Position numbers and translations under genes: made by a program. Positions 19,250 to 28,886 of a stretch of 64,000 bases of DNA are shown here, piece after piece. Source of the DNA: Candidatus Roslinia caecavium (GTDB lineage Bacteria; Bacillota; Clostridia; Monoglobales; Monoglobaceae); assembly GCA_904419955.1 (NCBI GenBank), contig CAJFTO010000004.1:48273-112272 (forward strand). Reading direction: 5' to 3'. Numbering within the stretch: position 1 is the stretch's first letter; each line of letters begins with the position of its first letter. The notes under the pieces are model-generated. The model worked only from the letters and a program-made list of their open reading frames with translations, did not search any database and had not been told where the DNA came from.

Positions 19250-21367
19250 ATGAAGAGTTATTTTAAGAGATTTATAAGCGCGGCGGCGGTATTATTTTTG
19301 ATATCCACTTTGTTCGTACCGACCTACGCGGCTGATACGGACGGGCTTGAGACGGCTATCGTTACCGCCAAGTCGAAGATAAACGTGCCCGACGAGTACA
19401 GCGAATTTACAAGCGACATCAGCGACGAGACGAGTTCGAGCGGCGCCGTGATCTATACTTTAAATTGGTCGACGGAAGACGATACTGACGGCGTGCAGAT
19501 CTCCGTATCGTCGTACGGGGATATTATGTCGTTTGGCAAATATAACGACGATCCAAGCGACGAAGATCAGAAAGAACTGCCAAGCCTCAGCGTCGAGGAC
19601 GTAAAGACCGCGGCGTATAACTATGTGATCGGTCTGAACCCGTCGTGGGCGGAGCAATTGCCTTTCGATAAGGCGGAATGCGGACAGATCGGGATCGACA
19701 CAAGATATGCGACGGTGCATATGGACAGATACATAAACGGAGTGTTATTCTACGGCGGTATCAGCGTGGCGGTCAATGTGAGAGACGGAAGCGTAGCCGA
19801 GTATTGGGCGAACTGGTCGTATCCGGGCGAGCTTGAGGATCCGGCGGGGGCTATATCGGTATCCGACGCGGCGGCGAAGTTTGAGGAGTATAATACGCCG
19901 GAGCTGGTATACGTCAACGACTATGATTACGAAAACAAAACGGTTACCGCTAAGCTGGTCTATAAGACCGACGGCAAGGCGAGCGAGATCGACGCTATCA
20001 CGGGCGAGAAGTACGAGCGTACATATTCGTATTCCGGCGGTTCGGGCGGCGGCAGTTCAAATGCGGAAGCCGCGCTCTCCGGGGACGCGGGTTACGACGA
20101 AGCGCAGCTGACCGAGGAAGAACTTGCGAATCTTAGCGAGATAGAGGCTCTTTTAAGCGAGGCGGAGCTTAGGTCGAAGGCCGAGGAGCCGGACGCTTTA
20201 GGTTTGAGCGGCGCGGAGTACAGCGGGATCAGCTATAGGCGTTATACGAATAATTTCGACGCGGAACAGAAGTATAGAGCGTATTTGGATTATACGTTCA
20301 CAGACGGTGAAAACGAGTACGGCGCAAGCATAACCATGGACGCCGAGACCGGCGAAATACTGGGCTTTTACCGCGGCTACGACTATAGCCTTAGCGCTGA
20401 GGACGAGACGTTGACCGTTGAGGAAGGCCGCGCGATAGCCGAGGATTATATGAGCGCGTATTATCCCAAGTACTCGCTTACAAAGATAGAAGAACCCGAC
20501 GAAGACGCTGAAAGATACAATCCGTATCAAACCTATATTTTCTACAGATATACGGACGGGATAAGAAACGAGGATAATTACGTTACGGTCACGGTAGATC
20601 TGTGCGGCGGCGGCATTACCAATTTGTATGAGGCGTGGGATTATAATACCGTATACGAGTCCTCTCAGCCGGCTATAGATGCCGCGAGAGCCGACGAACT
20701 GTTCGCGCAGGACGAGAATATATCGCTTGAATATATCAAGCCGGATAGTAGCAAAAACGAGTACAAACTCGTCTATTCCTTAAATAATCCGAGAAACTAT
20801 ATCTCGGCGGTAAGCGGAGCTTTTTCTGATTCGAGCGGAGAAGAATACATCGAAACTCCGGCGCAAGGCGCTACGGTCGCGAACGACATAGCGGGACATT
20901 ACGCGGAAGAGCAGATAAAGACTCTGCTGTATTACAACGTTCTCGGCTTAGAGGACGGGGCTGAGAGTTTCAGACCGGACGATATTATCACTAAGCGGGA
21001 GCTTGCGTCTTTCGTCGCCTCGCTCGAGAGAAAGAGCTACGTGCCGGTCGCATCCGGGGTAGACAGCCTTGAAAGCTCGGGAGTAGCCGAAGAGGGCGAG
21101 CTTGAGAGCGACGATCCCGCGAAGCGAGAGGACGGAGTAAAATACATAATAAACGCGCTGGGATATAAAGAAGTAGCCCAGCTCGAGGGGATATATACGA
21201 CTCCGTTCTTAGACGAAGCGGAGATAAGCCAAGGCTATATCGGATACGTGGCGCTGGCCAAGGGAATGAACATAATCTCGGGAGACGAGAACAGCGAGTT
21301 CAACCCGCAGGAAGGCTTGACGAGGGCGGACGCCGCGATAATGATATACAATTATCTTGTAAACTAA
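19250..21367 (+). CDS. Secreted YcdB/YcdC-repeat protein with C-terminal SLH-like region
   Basis: 705 residues from ATG 19250; the in-frame GTG at 19241 overlaps the GGGGTGG ribosome site. A signal peptide ending PTYAADT is followed by beta-rich units of the YcdB/YcdC (PepSY-related) type, with LTVEEGRAIAEDYMSAYYPKYS and DAETGEILGFYRGYDYS recurring as helix-plus-strand modules (residues about 115-260 and 340-500). A low-complexity GGSGGGSS linker near 265 separates them. Residues about 560-700 hold SLH-like motifs (AGHYAEEQIKTLLYYNVLGLEDGAESFRPDD), though one repeat is weak. YcdB-type domains are of unknown function, often linked to peptidase inhibition or wall association. Wall attachment is likely. 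Confidence 0.8.
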   Translation: MKSYFKRFISAAAVLFLISTLFVPTYAADTDGLETAIVTAKSKINVPDEYSEFTSDISDETSSSGAVIYTLNWSTEDDTDGVQISVSSYGDIMSFGKYNDDPSDEDQKELPSLSVEDVKTAAYNYVIGLNPSWAEQLPFDKAECGQIGIDTRYATVHMDRYINGVLFYGGISVAVNVRDGSVAEYWANWSYPGELEDPAGAISVSDAAAKFEEYNTPELVYVNDYDYENKTVTAKLVYKTDGKASEIDAITGEKYERTYSYSGGSGGGSSNAEAALSGDAGYDEAQLTEEELANLSEIEALLSEAELRSKAEEPDALGLSGAEYSGISYRRYTNNFDAEQKYRAYLDYTFTDGENEYGASITMDAETGEILGFYRGYDYSLSAEDETLTVEEGRAIAEDYMSAYYPKYSLTKIEEPDEDAERYNPYQTYIFYRYTDGIRNEDNYVTVTVDLCGGGITNLYEAWDYNTVYESSQPAIDAARADELFAQDENISLEYIKPDSSKNEYKLVYSLNNPRNYISAVSGAFSDSSGEEYIETPAQGATVANDIAGHYAEEQIKTLLYYNVLGLEDGAESFRPDDIITKRELASFVASLERKSYVPVASGVDSLESSGVAEEGELESDDPAKREDGVKYIINALGYKEVAQLEGIYTTPFLDEAEISQGYIGYVALAKGMNIISGDENSEFNPQEGLTRADAAIMIYNYLVN

Positions 21368-21402
21368 CAAGCCAATCCATAATTAAACTATTTCCCAATA
21401 GG

Positions 21403-21433
21403 GCCGAACCTGCCTTCGCGGGTTCGGCTTTCA
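21403..21433 (+). terminator. Terminator after the YcdB/SLH gene
   Basis: GCCGAACC and GGTTCGGC form a perfect 8-bp stem around TGCCTTCGCG, followed by TTTCATTAT. Confidence 0.75.
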
Positions 21434-21463
21434 TTATACGCGTAAATAATTGCGAATTTATGG

Positions 21464-21492
21464 TTGAAAAAGCGCCGGGCTAAGTATATAAT
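21464..21492 (+). promoter_or_regulatory. Promoter of the CE12-type esterase gene
   Basis: TTGAAA (21464-21469), 17 bp, TATAAT (21487-21492), about 33 bases upstream of the ATG. Confidence 0.7.
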
Positions 21493-21525
21493 AGTCGTAT
21501 CAAAACTTATACGGCGGTGATTTAA

Positions 21526-22674
21526 ATGGATATGAACAATATAGATATGCTCAGAAAAAAAGCGGAAGAAGAGATAAGCGCTATCAATTTCGCGGAGATC
21601 AAAGTAGAGAACGAGCGCGAGGAGAGCGTCTGCTCCGACTTAAATCTCTGGGACGGCAGAAATACGGTCATCGGATACGCGGACGTGTCGTGGACGAGCT
21701 CCGACGAGGCGGCGGTCTCGGTCTCCGGCTCGGTGACCTGCTGCAAGGAGCCTAAAGAGGTGGAGATCACGGCGCATTTTTCGTATCAGGACTATCCGGA
21801 AATAGCGATCGATAAGACCTTTAAGATAACCGTTTTGGCCGGGAGCGGCGAAAAGCCTAAGGCTAATACGATAGAGGTGGAGCGCGGCAATTCTCAGCCC
21901 GTCCTTTTTGTGATCGGCGACTCGACGGCGAGCCCGTTCCCGCATACCGGCGAGAACAACAGATACCCGCAGACCGGCTGGGCGCAGTGTCTGCATCATT
22001 ATTTCGACCCCGAGAAACTTTCGGTCGTGGATCTGGCGCTCAGCGGCAGAAGCTCCAAGAGCTTTAAAAACGATACAAACTACAAAATCTTTAACGACGC
22101 GATACAAAAAGGCGACTATCTTATACTCCAGTTCGGCCATAACGATAGCAAGAGCGAGGATCCGAACCGCTACACTTTTGTAGACGGCGGGATCGCGGAC
22201 GAAGGCTCTTATAAAAATTCGATGTCGGTATACATAGAGACCGCGAAACAGAAGGGCGCGAATCCGATAATCGCGACTTCGATCAGCCGCATGAAGCTGA
22301 GCGACGAGAGTCTTGAACGCTACGTAAACGCGGCGAAAGAGCTTGCGGCCGAGCTGAATATCCCGGTCATAGATATGTATAAGAGGACGAACGACTGGGT
22401 GAACGAAGTAGGACTCGAAGCCGCGAAGGATCTGTATAAATACATAAGACCCCACGATTACAGGTTCATGGACGACCCCGAATATTTGAGGAGCCAATAC
22501 TACGAGAGCGCGCTCGAAGAGGGCGAGACCGACGGTACCCACCTCAATATATACGGAGCCGACCTGGTAGCCCAATGGGCGGCCGAGGAGCTGAGCGAGA
22601 AAGCGCCAGAACTGAAAGAGTATATGACCGGCTACAAGGCGAAATACCCGCTGCCGAGTTATGACCGTAAATAG
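21526..22674 (+). CDS. Rhamnogalacturonan acetylesterase-like SGNH hydrolase (CE12)
   Basis: 382 residues. The first 110 residues look like an atrophied bacterial Ig (aBig-type) domain: YADVSWTSSDEAAVSVSGSV and KTFKITVLAG. The SGNH hydrolase domain follows, with block I VIGDSTAS (nucleophile Ser), a Gly block in DLALSGRSS, block III FGHND and block V DGTHLN (catalytic Asp and His). This matches CE12 enzymes such as RhgT/YesT, which remove acetyl groups from rhamnogalacturonan I. No signal peptide is visible, so it would act inside the cell, like B. subtilis YesT. It has its own promoter and terminator, and lies just upstream of a heparinase-like gene on the same strand, suggesting a shared pectin substrate. 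Confidence 0.9.
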   Translation: MDMNNIDMLRKKAEEEISAINFAEIKVENEREESVCSDLNLWDGRNTVIGYADVSWTSSDEAAVSVSGSVTCCKEPKEVEITAHFSYQDYPEIAIDKTFKITVLAGSGEKPKANTIEVERGNSQPVLFVIGDSTASPFPHTGENNRYPQTGWAQCLHHYFDPEKLSVVDLALSGRSSKSFKNDTNYKIFNDAIQKGDYLILQFGHNDSKSEDPNRYTFVDGGIADEGSYKNSMSVYIETAKQKGANPIIATSISRMKLSDESLERYVNAAKELAAELNIPVIDMYKRTNDWVNEVGLEAAKDLYKYIRPHDYRFMDDPEYLRSQYYESALEEGETDGTHLNIYGADLVAQWAAEELSEKAPELKEYMTGYKAKYPLPSYDRK

Positions 22675-22693
22675 ATCTATGCAAACTGTTTAG

Positions 22694-22726
22694 CCGGACG
22701 AAGTTTTTAGCTTCGCCCGGTTTTTG
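22694..22726 (+). terminator. Terminator after the CE12-type gene
   Basis: CCGGACGAAG and CTTCGCCCGG form a stem with one A-C mismatch, a TTTTTAG loop, then TTTTTG. Confidence 0.8.
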
Positions 22727-22951
22727 TATTTGGGATTTTAGTATGTTATTTTCATGTATCAAAATAGAATATCTTATCATAGAGATATGTCGCGATCCTT
22801 GACGGGTAAATTATATATGCGAAACTGCGGCTATATGAAAATATATTCAAATAAATAGAAGAAATCCTTCGATCAGGGCTTGAATAATTTAAAAAATGGC
22901 GCTATTATATGAGAAAAACATACATGCATATTTAAATTTTGGAGGAGAGCA

Positions 22952-25900
22952 ATGATAAGTCTAAATGAATGGACGCGAGAGGGAGCTAAGTTTGCGTTTC
23001 CCAATACGCCCGACGGGAATAATTGGTATACGGTCGGGTTTTTCCCGAAGAACGATTACAGCGTAGACGTCGGCGATTATTTGGCGCTGGAGTTCGAGCT
23101 TGCCGAACCGGCGGAGAAAGCCGGACAGATCAGGGTCAATATCGGCTATATAGACTCGGGCGAGATCAATTACGAGAACATCGTCCACACGGAGTACGTA
23201 GGCGCCGTCGAGGCGGGAGATCGGACGGTCACGGCGTATTTAGAGGAATTTGATTATTTGAGTTCAAGGCGTAACGTCTTAAAATTTGTGAGATACGTCG
23301 AGTTCGACCGCGAGGTCAAAGATCCGCGTTTTATAAAGTCAAAGGGAATATACGCCTATAGCGACGTCTATTCGAAACCGGCGGCGCATAACGAGACCGC
23401 CTCGTATACTATCAGTTTGGAAAACGAGACCTATAAACCCAAGGCGTACAGCGTAAGTCTTAAAAAAGCCGGCTGGGAGGTCTGCGACGTAAGCTTTTCG
23501 GAGCGTTTCGGCGAGATAGAGCCGTACGGCAGGAAAGATATAGTAATGAGCGTCAAGATGTCAGATAGGATCCCGGGCGGCGGCTACGAGAAGCAGACGG
23601 TCAACATAGTTACCGGCGGCGCGGACGGACAAAAATTAGAGTTTATGACCGTGAGCAAACTTGAACATCCGTACATAATCCACAATAAAAAAGGCTGGCG
23701 GGAAGTCAGGGAAAAGATGGATAAATACGAGTGGGCGAAAAAGGCGTACGATAAGCTCTACGCGCAGGTAGCGGACTGGGAAATACCCGCGACCGCAGAA
23801 GAGGACGACAGTATCGCGGCGACGATGAACGCGCATAAGGCGTACATGAGCGCTATAGTATGGACGTTGAGCGGCGAGGAACGCTTCCTTAAAAATTCGG
23901 CCGCGTTTTTAAAACACTGCGCGTACTGGTATCCCAAAAAGCTCAGAGCCTGCGATCAGGAACTTGTCCATGAAGGCGAGTTCTTTAAGAGTATAGCCGT
24001 GGTATACGACCTGACGTGCGATACTGACGAATATTCCGATAAAGACAGAGCGGATATAGAGAATATATTCAGAACCTTTATCGGCAGGATAGACTGGGAA
24101 CTCGAGACCGGCGGCTATTCCAACTGGTCTTTGGCGGAGATCGCGGGCGCGCTTCAGTGCGCCGAGTGCCTGCAGGACAGGGCGCTGATAGAGAGGTTCG
24201 CGTTCGGCAAGGGCGGAATTACAGACCATATCTCAAAATGCGTTTTGGACGACGGCTGGTGGTACGAGTGTTCTATAGGATATAATCTGATGTCGGCGGC
24301 GCTCCTTACTCAGCTCGCGCATTGCCTTCTGCCCTGGGGGATCGATCTGACCGGGTATAGGGTTCCGGCAAACTACGCAAGAGACGTGCAGTCTACCGCC
24401 AGTCATAAGGACGGGCTCGTCTCGAGCGTGTACGGTCCCAATAAGAGAAACTACAGGAATATAGAGATGCTCTGGGACAGCCTTGTCGCGCTCGCGGACT
24501 ACAGAGCCGTCGTGCCGGGAGTGAACGATTCGACCGAGATGCGGCTTACCGGAACCTCCGAAAGAGGCGACGACGCGAGATACGACATAGCCTACGCGGT
24601 CTACAAAAAGCCGGAATACGCCGAGATAGTCCGCCGCGGCGGAGAAGAATACCGCGACCTGATCTACGGGGTCGGCGAGCTCCCGGACGTGAGTACGGAC
24701 ATATCGGAGAAGTCGTATTGCTTCGACAACGCGGGAGTCGCGATCCTGAGGAGTCAAAAGAAAGGCGTAAGCCCCGACAAACAGATACAGGCGTCGCTGA
24801 AATACGGCTCTCACGGCGGCGCGCACGGGCATTATGACAGGACCAGCCTCATGAGTATTTCGCGATACGGGCGCAGCTTCTACAACCCTGAGAATATATG
24901 GTATTCCTATCATACGTTCTTGTATAAATTTATGGTCCAGACCGGGATAACCCATAACATGACGCTGACCGATCTTAAGATGCAGGATCCGCAGGAGGGA
25001 GAGCGTTTGATGTTCTACAGCGGCGAAACGTTCCAGGCCTGCGCGGTGAATAACAAGGCCAAATGGTCGTATCCTCCGTACGGCGGCTGGAGAGTCGGCG
25101 TAGGCGAGACGTTCGAGGAGCGCTGCTGGAAAGAGGGCAGATACGTTCCGATCCCGCCCGAGGCCGAAAGCCCCGAATACACCAAGCGGAGCGGCTTTAC
25201 CGAGCCTATAGACCAGACGCGCGTTCTGGTGGTCGCCGACGATTTCGTTGTGATCTTCGACAGAGTTGCGGGCGAGGAAGAACACGACTACGACTGCGTA
25301 TACCATTTCTGCGGGCTTAGGAAGATGGACGGAGCGAAGCATAGGGAGCATACCGAACAGCTTACGACCGACCCTCTCTCGAGCGGACAATTCGTGACCG
25401 ACTGCGATTGGTACGATTGCTCGGGAGACGTCAAGCTCGGCTTTGAGATGGAGTTCGACGAATCAACGCGCAAGCACGGCTGGCTCGTTCCTTTCAGGAC
25501 TTCCTGCAACGAGCCGGGGACTTTGAAGATGAACGTATTCTATCCCGATCTTAAGGATAAAGGCTCCGAGCTGATACTTGGAACCGACCCGCAGTATTTC
25601 GAGGTCCAGCATAAGCTGTACTATGAGATAACCGACGGAGAGAATCTTTTGAAAGAGGGCAAGTTCGGCGCGTGGATACTCGGCAGGGACGATATAGTCC
25701 TGGATATAACCGGAGCGGATAAGCTGGTTCTTAAAACCAAATACGAGAAGCCGGAATTGGATTTCTTCGACGTCGCAAACCCGCTTAAATCGATATTCTG
25801 GGGAGATCCCTATATCGTGACAAGTTCGGGCGAGAGAAAATATTTATGCGATATGGACGTAGAGATCGACGGACTGTACGAGTCCGAAAAGAACAAGGAC

Positions 25901-26326
25901 TACTACGGCGGAGGAGTGAAGATCGCAGGCAGAGAGTTTAAATACGCGGTCGGCGCGGAACCGACCGAGGAGAATAAGTTCGGTTCGATAACCGTAGACC
26001 TTGGCGGCATGGAAGCGGAGAGCTTCGTAGCGAGCATAGGCTCCGACTACCCGCTCGGCGGCGAGGAGTATAAGAGATGTATGGTCTCGCAGCGCAAACG
26101 CGGCAAGAGCGCGAGATTCGCGACCGTGATAGAACCTCACGAGGACGAACCTAAGGTCGCGCGCGTATCCGCCGAGGACGAAAATACGGTAGTGGTAGAA
26201 ATGCGCGACGGAACTCAAAGGATAGTCCGCGTAAGCGGCCTGGGCGCTCCGCACGAGGAGAAGATCAGCGTGAGAGTCGAAAGCGTCTCGAACGGCGAAA
26301 CGGTAGGAGCGGAAGAGTCCGAATAA
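22952..26326 (+). CDS. Heparinase II/III-like polysaccharide lyase family protein
   Basis: 1124 residues; GGAGGAG upstream defines ATG 22952. Residues about 1-140 are a beta-sandwich. About 145-220 (NETYKPKAYSVSLKKAGWEV) resembles a NEW3-type module. An alpha/alpha-toroid spans about 230-580 (HAKAYMSAIVWTLSGEERFLKN-like helices). The heparinase II/III-like beta-sheet domain (about 600-800) carries GSHGGAHGHYDRTSLM, the His-rich catalytic signature of the fold. About 300 residues of beta-rich C-terminus follow. Such enzymes cleave uronate-containing polysaccharides by beta-elimination. Given CE12 and GH51 neighbours, a rhamnogalacturonan or pectin-derived substrate is likelier than heparin, but this is inference. 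No signal peptide is present, so a cytosolic role is expected. The gene is longer than typical heparinase II. Confidence 0.8.
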   Translation: MISLNEWTREGAKFAFPNTPDGNNWYTVGFFPKNDYSVDVGDYLALEFELAEPAEKAGQIRVNIGYIDSGEINYENIVHTEYVGAVEAGDRTVTAYLEEFDYLSSRRNVLKFVRYVEFDREVKDPRFIKSKGIYAYSDVYSKPAAHNETASYTISLENETYKPKAYSVSLKKAGWEVCDVSFSERFGEIEPYGRKDIVMSVKMSDRIPGGGYEKQTVNIVTGGADGQKLEFMTVSKLEHPYIIHNKKGWREVREKMDKYEWAKKAYDKLYAQVADWEIPATAEEDDSIAATMNAHKAYMSAIVWTLSGEERFLKNSAAFLKHCAYWYPKKLRACDQELVHEGEFFKSIAVVYDLTCDTDEYSDKDRADIENIFRTFIGRIDWELETGGYSNWSLAEIAGALQCAECLQDRALIERFAFGKGGITDHISKCVLDDGWWYECSIGYNLMSAALLTQLAHCLLPWGIDLTGYRVPANYARDVQSTASHKDGLVSSVYGPNKRNYRNIEMLWDSLVALADYRAVVPGVNDSTEMRLTGTSERGDDARYDIAYAVYKKPEYAEIVRRGGEEYRDLIYGVGELPDVSTDISEKSYCFDNAGVAILRSQKKGVSPDKQIQASLKYGSHGGAHGHYDRTSLMSISRYGRSFYNPENIWYSYHTFLYKFMVQTGITHNMTLTDLKMQDPQEGERLMFYSGETFQACAVNNKAKWSYPPYGGWRVGVGETFEERCWKEGRYVPIPPEAESPEYTKRSGFTEPIDQTRVLVVADDFVVIFDRVAGEEEHDYDCVYHFCGLRKMDGAKHREHTEQLTTDPLSSGQFVTDCDWYDCSGDVKLGFEMEFDESTRKHGWLVPFRTSCNEPGTLKMNVFYPDLKDKGSELILGTDPQYFEVQHKLYYEITDGENLLKEGKFGAWILGRDDIVLDITGADKLVLKTKYEKPELDFFDVANPLKSIFWGDPYIVTSSGERKYLCDMDVEIDGLYESEKNKDYYGGGVKIAGREFKYAVGAEPTEENKFGSITVDLGGMEAESFVASIGSDYPLGGEEYKRCMVSQRKRGKSARFATVIEPHEDEPKVARVSAEDENTVVVEMRDGTQRIVRVSGLGAPHEEKISVRVESVSNGETVGAEESE

Positions 26327-26395
26327 TATATGAATAAAAATTAATGCAAAGTAAAAGGCGGGAGATAAGTATATCTCTCGCCTTATATTATGGGA
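26286..26395 (+). repeat. 3' end and terminator block, copy A (duplicated at 28887)
   Basis: The last codons of the heparinase-like gene plus its trailer recur at about 28887-28992. From GAATAATATATG onward about 70 bases match with a single substitution. Confidence 0.85.
26354..26386 (+). terminator. Terminator of the heparinase-like gene
   Basis: AAGGCGGGAGATA and TATCTCTCGCCTT form a long stem (one G-T pair) with a short AGTA loop, followed by ATATTAT. Confidence 0.75.
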
Positions 26396-26508
26396 ACCGG
26401 GTATTTTTGAACGCAGATTTGGCGACGGCCTCTGTATCTTAAAAAGTCCGTATATAAAAAATAAGCGTCGTTACCGCGCTTAGAGATTATTTGATTTTAT
26501 GATTTAGG

Positions 26509-26832
26509 CTAACCCCCGCACGCCTTGCAGAAATGATAGATTATTCGTTCCGCGTGGCGGAAGTTCTCTTCGCTCAACTCGGATAACAGCCCCTCTATAT
26601 AAGCGTATTTGTTCGGATCCGCTTCGCCGGATATAAGAGTGTTGCAATCAGTATTAAGGCTGTTCGCGAGCCGCAGAAGGACCTGCACGGACATACCCTT
26701 TTTGCCGGTCTCTATCTCGTAGAGGAACCTTGCGCTTATATTTGCCTTTTCGCTTAAAAATTCCCGCGTATATCCGTTTTTGTTTCTCAGCTCCCAAATA
26801 CGTTTTCCAATCTCTTTATTGATATTGTCCAT
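26509..26832 (-). CDS. XRE-family HTH regulator
   Basis: 107 residues from ATG 26832, chosen because GGGAG lies 8 to 9 bases upstream; a longer frame would start in the promoter region. The helix-turn-helix spans residues about 8-62: IGKRIWELRNKNGYTREFLSEKANISARFLYEIETGKKGMSVQVL split into the classic five helices. The short C-terminal tail ends HFCKACGG and may form an oligomerisation or metal-binding element. It is divergent from the LRR surface protein gene, and duplicated GCGCTAAAGTT sites lie in the shared promoter region, so it probably represses itself and/or the LRR gene. Confidence 0.85.
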   Translation of the reverse strand: MDNINKEIGKRIWELRNKNGYTREFLSEKANISARFLYEIETGKKGMSVQVLLRLANSLNTDCNTLISGEADPNKYAYIEGLLSELSEENFRHAERIIYHFCKACGG

Positions 26833-26926
26833 ATTTCTTTCTCCCGATCTTTCTATGAGACGCTTACGGTAAGCGTATATTAGATTTGTTTTATTATAGA
26901 GTATCACAATAATACATAAAATAAAT

Positions 26927-26969
26927 GCGCTAAAGTTCTTGACAAATATGAACTAAAGCGCTAAAGTTT
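26927..26969 (+). promoter_or_regulatory. LRR gene promoter with repeated operator
   Basis: TTGACA (26939-26944), 17 bp, TAAAGT (26962-26967). The 11-mer GCGCTAAAGTT occurs at 26927-26937, abutting the -35, and again at 26958-26968, overlapping the -10. An AGTTC/GAACT dyad lies between them. This suggests repression, most simply by the adjacent XRE protein. Confidence 0.65.
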
Positions 26970-27007
26970 CAATAACAATAGTTCTATGATTTACGGAGGG
27001 AAGATAG

Positions 27008-28663
27008 ATGAAAAAGTTGATAAGCGCGTTTTTGATTATGGCGACGGTTTTGGCGACGGCGGCTTTGACTACGCTAACGGTATCGGCGGCAACGGTTGAC
27101 AGCGGTGTGGTAGGTGATAATATTACGTGGACGCTTGACAGCAGCGGAACATTAACGATCAGTGGATCTGGAGATATGGGCGAATTTTTTTATGCTTATG
27201 GAGCTCCTTGGAAGAGCCATAATTCTGAGATAAAGACCGTTATAATAAATGAAGGCGTGACAAGTATTGCGAGAGGAGCGTTTGCTTCATATTATATAGA
27301 TGTTGGTATTGATATTAGTTATCCCGCATGTATTAATTTAACAAAGGTAATTATACCTGACAGCGTAACAAGTATTGGATTTGACGCTTTTCTCGGAACG
27401 GCATATTACAATAATCCGGATAACTGGCAAGACGGGGTTCTGTATTTAGATAATTGGCTGATAGCCGCGGAGACAACAATTGAGTCGTGTAACGTTAGAC
27501 CCGGAATAAAAGGTATTGCAGTTGGCGCTTTTGATGGTTATACAGGTTTAACAAATATAACGATACCGGACAGCGTGAACTACATTGGAAATTTTTCGTT
27601 TAGGGGTTGCACCAGTCTGACAAATATAACAATACCAAATAGTGTGGTAAGCATAGGGAAGGGTGCTTTTGAGGACTGCACCGGCTTGACAAACGTGACG
27701 ATATTGGACGGCGTGACGAGCATAGGGGATTGTGCGTTTTTGGATTGCGTAGCCTTGAAAAACATAATAATACCCCAAAGCGTGACCTATATTGCGCGGA
27801 ATGCGTTTTTAGGTTGTGGAGAGCTTAATATAAATGTTGATTCCAATAATGAAAATTATTCTTCAATTGACGGTGTATTATTTAATAAAGATGCGACAGA
27901 GTTAATCACATATTCAAAAGATGGAATATCACCGAATTATATTATACCAAGCGGAGTAAAAAGTATAGGAGACAGTGCGTTTAGTAGTTGTGGTAACTTG
28001 ACGAGCATAACAATACCGAACAGCGTAACGAGCATAGGCGGTGGCGCATTCGCAGGCTGTGATGATTTAACAAGAGTAACAATACCGAATAGTGTAACGA
28101 GTATAGGAAGTTATGCGTTTCAAGGTTGTAATAGTTTGGAAAGCGTAACATTGTCAAATAAAGTTACAATAATTGAAGAAGGAATGTTCTATTTTTGCAG
28201 CAACTTAACAAGCATAACAATACCTGACAGCGTGGCTAATATTGGATGGGGTGCGTTTTTGGATTGCCCAAACCTAACCGACGTATACTACGCCGGTACG
28301 GAATCTCAATGGAATAAAATTACAATAGAGCAAGTCAACGACCCGCTCCTCTCCGCCAATATCCATTTCGCAAACGACGACGCGGACGTCAAGATCGGCG
28401 GCGCGGTCGAGGATAAAACCGCCCGCAAAATATCGGCCGACTTCCAAAACGCGTCAAGTGCGGCTAAAACGTTCGACGCGATCTGCGCGGTCTACGACGA
28501 ACGCGGCGCGCTTATTACCTACGAGGACGTAACTGTAACCGTCGCTTCGGGCGAGACGCGGAAGATAGAGTTCTTCCTAAGCGCAAGCGGTTGGGATTCG
28601 TATAAGCTCTTCGCCTGGGACGGGCTGGGGTCGATGCGCCCGCTCGGCTGGGCTGAGACGTAA
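27008..28663 (+). CDS. BspA-type leucine-rich repeat surface protein
   Basis: 551 residues; CGGAGGG at 26995-27001 and ATG 27008. A signal peptide (MKKLISAFLIMATVLATAAL to VSAAT) is followed by LRR_5 (BspA/TpLRR) repeats of about 23 residues, with the recurring core TIPNSVTSIGGGAFAGC (residues about 80-430). From residue about 460 a separate C-terminal beta module starts and ends SYKLFAWDGLGSMRPLG, a tail shared with other secreted clostridial proteins. BspA-type proteins mediate adhesion or substrate contact; no catalytic motif is seen. Codon use in the LRR part is markedly AT-rich, but switches near 28290 to the GC-rich style of the neighbours. A relic of the same C-terminal module lies at 31021-31125. 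Confidence 0.88.
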   Translation: MKKLISAFLIMATVLATAALTTLTVSAATVDSGVVGDNITWTLDSSGTLTISGSGDMGEFFYAYGAPWKSHNSEIKTVIINEGVTSIARGAFASYYIDVGIDISYPACINLTKVIIPDSVTSIGFDAFLGTAYYNNPDNWQDGVLYLDNWLIAAETTIESCNVRPGIKGIAVGAFDGYTGLTNITIPDSVNYIGNFSFRGCTSLTNITIPNSVVSIGKGAFEDCTGLTNVTILDGVTSIGDCAFLDCVALKNIIIPQSVTYIARNAFLGCGELNINVDSNNENYSSIDGVLFNKDATELITYSKDGISPNYIIPSGVKSIGDSAFSSCGNLTSITIPNSVTSIGGGAFAGCDDLTRVTIPNSVTSIGSYAFQGCNSLESVTLSNKVTIIEEGMFYFCSNLTSITIPDSVANIGWGAFLDCPNLTDVYYAGTESQWNKITIEQVNDPLLSANIHFANDDADVKIGGAVEDKTARKISADFQNASSAAKTFDAICAVYDERGALITYEDVTVTVASGETRKIEFFLSASGWDSYKLFAWDGLGSMRPLGWAET

Positions 28664-28701
28664 AATATAAATTTCTTCCCAATTATATCATAGCATGAGA
28701 A

Positions 28702-28736
28702 ACGCCGCGGCTCGTATGAGCTTGCGGCGTGTTTGT
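28702..28736 (+). terminator. Terminator after the LRR gene
   Basis: ACGCCGC and GCGGCGT pair, with inner GCTC and GAGC, followed by GTTTGT. Confidence 0.6.
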
Positions 28737-28886
28737 CCGTCCGGATCCGGTAAGAAGTTTCGTTAGCAGGCCGTTATCGATATATATCGGTCGAGCTTCG
28801 GTTTTCGGCTAAACAAGGCGAGCGCATCGCGCTGCCTTCAAGCGTCTTATGCGCCCTCTCTTTAATCGCGTCGGCGTCGGAACCAC

